A DNA stretch of 6,084 bases. It comes from Streptomyces iakyrus. GTDB taxonomy: Bacteria; Actinomycetota; Actinomycetes; Streptomycetales; Streptomycetaceae. The position numbers and the translations under genes are program-made. The notes below the pieces were generated by a model. It was given only the letters and a program-made list of their open reading frames with translations, searched no databases and was not told the origin of the DNA. Positions 5,172-6,084 of this stretch are shown here, one piece after another; position 1 is the first letter of the stretch; each line of letters begins with the position of its first letter. The stretch is from NCBI RefSeq assembly GCF_000717055.1, contig NZ_JNXI01000058.1:1-6084 (forward strand). Reading direction: 5' to 3'.

Positions 5172-5950
5172 GGGTGCAGGCGATGCTCGTGAAGGCGAGG
5201 AAGTGCTCGGCCTTTCGCTCATAGCGGCGGTGGAGGCGGCGGCAGCCGGCGAGCCAGGACATGGTTCGCTCGATGGTCCAGCGGTGGCGTCCGAGCCGCT
5301 GCGAGGTCTCGATCCCCTTGCGGGCGATGCGGTGCCTTATGCCGCGCCCCCGTAACCATCGGCGCAGGTGAGAGTAGTCGTAGCCCTTGCCTGCGTGGAG
5401 CTTGTCCGGCCTGCGTCGCCGCCGCCCGCGGCGAGAACGGAGCGGAGGTATGCCCTTCCCCAGAGGGATCAGTGCCTGGCTGTCGTGCAGCTTTTCCCTC
5501 GAGATTCCGACGGACAGGGGCAGCCCCGTCCGCTCAGTGATCAATGGATCTTCGATCCGTACTTGCCCCGGTCGACAGGATTCGGGCCTGTCAGGCTCCC
5601 CTTTTCAGGGCCCGCATGTTCACCGAGTCGATCGCGCAGCGAGACCAGTCCAGCTCGCCGCGGGAGCCGAGTTCGTCGAGGACCAGGCGATGGAGCTTGG
5701 TTCACACCCTGGCCATCGTTCACTCGGCAAAACGGCGGTGAGCCGTCGCCCCCGACGGGCCGAACGACGCAGCGGGCAACTGCTGCCACGTGCAGCCCGA
5801 GGTGGCCACGAACACGATCGCGGCCAGCACTTCCCGGTCTCCATGCCGGCGGCGGCCACCGCCCTGAGGCCGCGAAGGCGCCTCCGGCACCACCCGCTGA
5901 AACAACTCCCACAATTCGTCCGGCACCAGCCGCTCAACGATCCCCGCCAC
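5143..5950 (-). pseudogene. IS5-family DDE transposase, inactivated by several lesions
   Basis: From a GTG at 5950 the frame reads LVPDELWELFQRVVPEAP, a GGG-R-HGDREVLAAIVFV block, then SGCTWQQLP and HRRFAE, the N-terminal domain of these transposases. It then meets TGA at 5720-5722 and TGA at 5702-5704, both where relatives have Trp. The same frame continues through LHRLVLDELGSRGELDW and CAIDSVNMRA (first catalytic Asp). It shifts at the G-run near 5598-5601 into SLTGPNPVDRGKYGSKIH, and shifts again near 5541-5546 into ITERTGLPLSVG. The remainder reaches WTIERTMSWLAGCRRLHRRY (catalytic Glu) and ends FTSIACTLICYRRLVC at 5143. In LHAGKGYDYS, Gly replaces the expected second catalytic Asp (LHADKGYD). 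Each shift is explained by loss of one base. The gene cannot make active transposase; the lesions could be sequencing errors only if all were. Confidence 0.87.
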
Positions 5951-5989
5951 GACCCACAGCCTACCGAGACACCAAATGAGATGACCTCT
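5143..5989 (-). mobile_element. Dead IS5-family insertion sequence
   Basis: The element contains one degraded transposase gene reading leftward. Its transposase-start side probably ends near 5989, where the minus strand reads AGAGGTCATCTCATTTGGTG, which looks like an insertion-sequence end. I find no inverted copy of this near 5120-5150. The other end therefore seems to be cut off close to the transposase stop codon, next to the ankyrin gene. Both boundaries are inferred. Confidence 0.5.
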
Positions 5990-6084
5990 AACTGGCTGTT
6001 CTCTATCCGTTCGCATGGTCGGCCCGATTCGAACGGAGTGCTGGATCGGGTGAGTTGGCCGGTGCGGAGGCATGACAGAAGGGC
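5990..6084. other. Flank beyond the IS5 relic, no gene seen
   Basis: The last 95 bases carry no recognisable coding sequence or RNA gene. A frame on the minus strand stays open into the transposase N-terminus from 6073, but the extra residues do not resemble the family and probably reflect GC-rich open frame. Confidence 0.4.

Noticed and set aside
6020..6045. TTCGAA-containing segment resembling a tRNA T-loop on the minus strand
   Set aside because: The flanking bases pair poorly and no anticodon arm or acceptor stem can be found around it.
1..6084. CRISPR array or tandem short repeats
   Set aside because: No regularly spaced repeats are visible; the repeated segments are lectin paralogues and isolated hairpins.

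Overview
The window looks like accessory DNA from a high-GC actinomycete, most likely Streptomyces or a close relative. The reasons are the strong GC bias at third codon positions, GTG starts, hairpin terminators without a T-tract, small secreted ricin-type lectins, and insertion sequences of types common in that genus. This assignment is inference; there is no rRNA, tRNA or housekeeping gene to anchor it.

Layout. Positions 1-300 hold the eroded tail of a small secreted beta-trefoil lectin gene. A perfect hairpin (358-388) follows, then two intact tandem lectin paralogues on the + strand (512-1057 and 1235-1789). Each encodes a signal peptide and three QxW repeats. A 20-bp hairpin (1892-1935) separates them from a convergent minus-strand membrane acyltransferase of the acyltransferase-3/OafA type (1959-3242). 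Its upstream region carries a frameshifted N-terminal scrap of an IS5-type transposase (3311-3446).

From about 3543 to 4822 there is an apparently complete IS3-family element. It has orfA and orfB in the -1 frame with an ATGA overlap, a complete D,D(35)E catalytic triad, and 25-bp imperfect terminal inverted repeats. Directly after it is a short ankyrin-repeat gene (about 4836-5171). The 3' end of that gene overlaps the tail of a dead IS5-family element on the minus strand (5143-about 5989). The dead transposase has two Trp-to-stop changes, two one-base frameshifts and a lost catalytic Asp.

How the parts relate. The lectins are probably secreted carbohydrate- or surface-binding proteins made by local duplication, with one copy already decayed. 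The acyltransferase probably modifies a cell-surface or secreted glycan or small molecule; no operon ties it to the lectins. The right half is an insertion hotspot where two transposons of different age bracket, and may have trimmed, an ankyrin gene. I see no CRISPR array, no toxin-antitoxin pair and no convincing new multigene system. The points most worth following are the lectin family with its altered ligand site and the IS-bracketed ankyrin gene.
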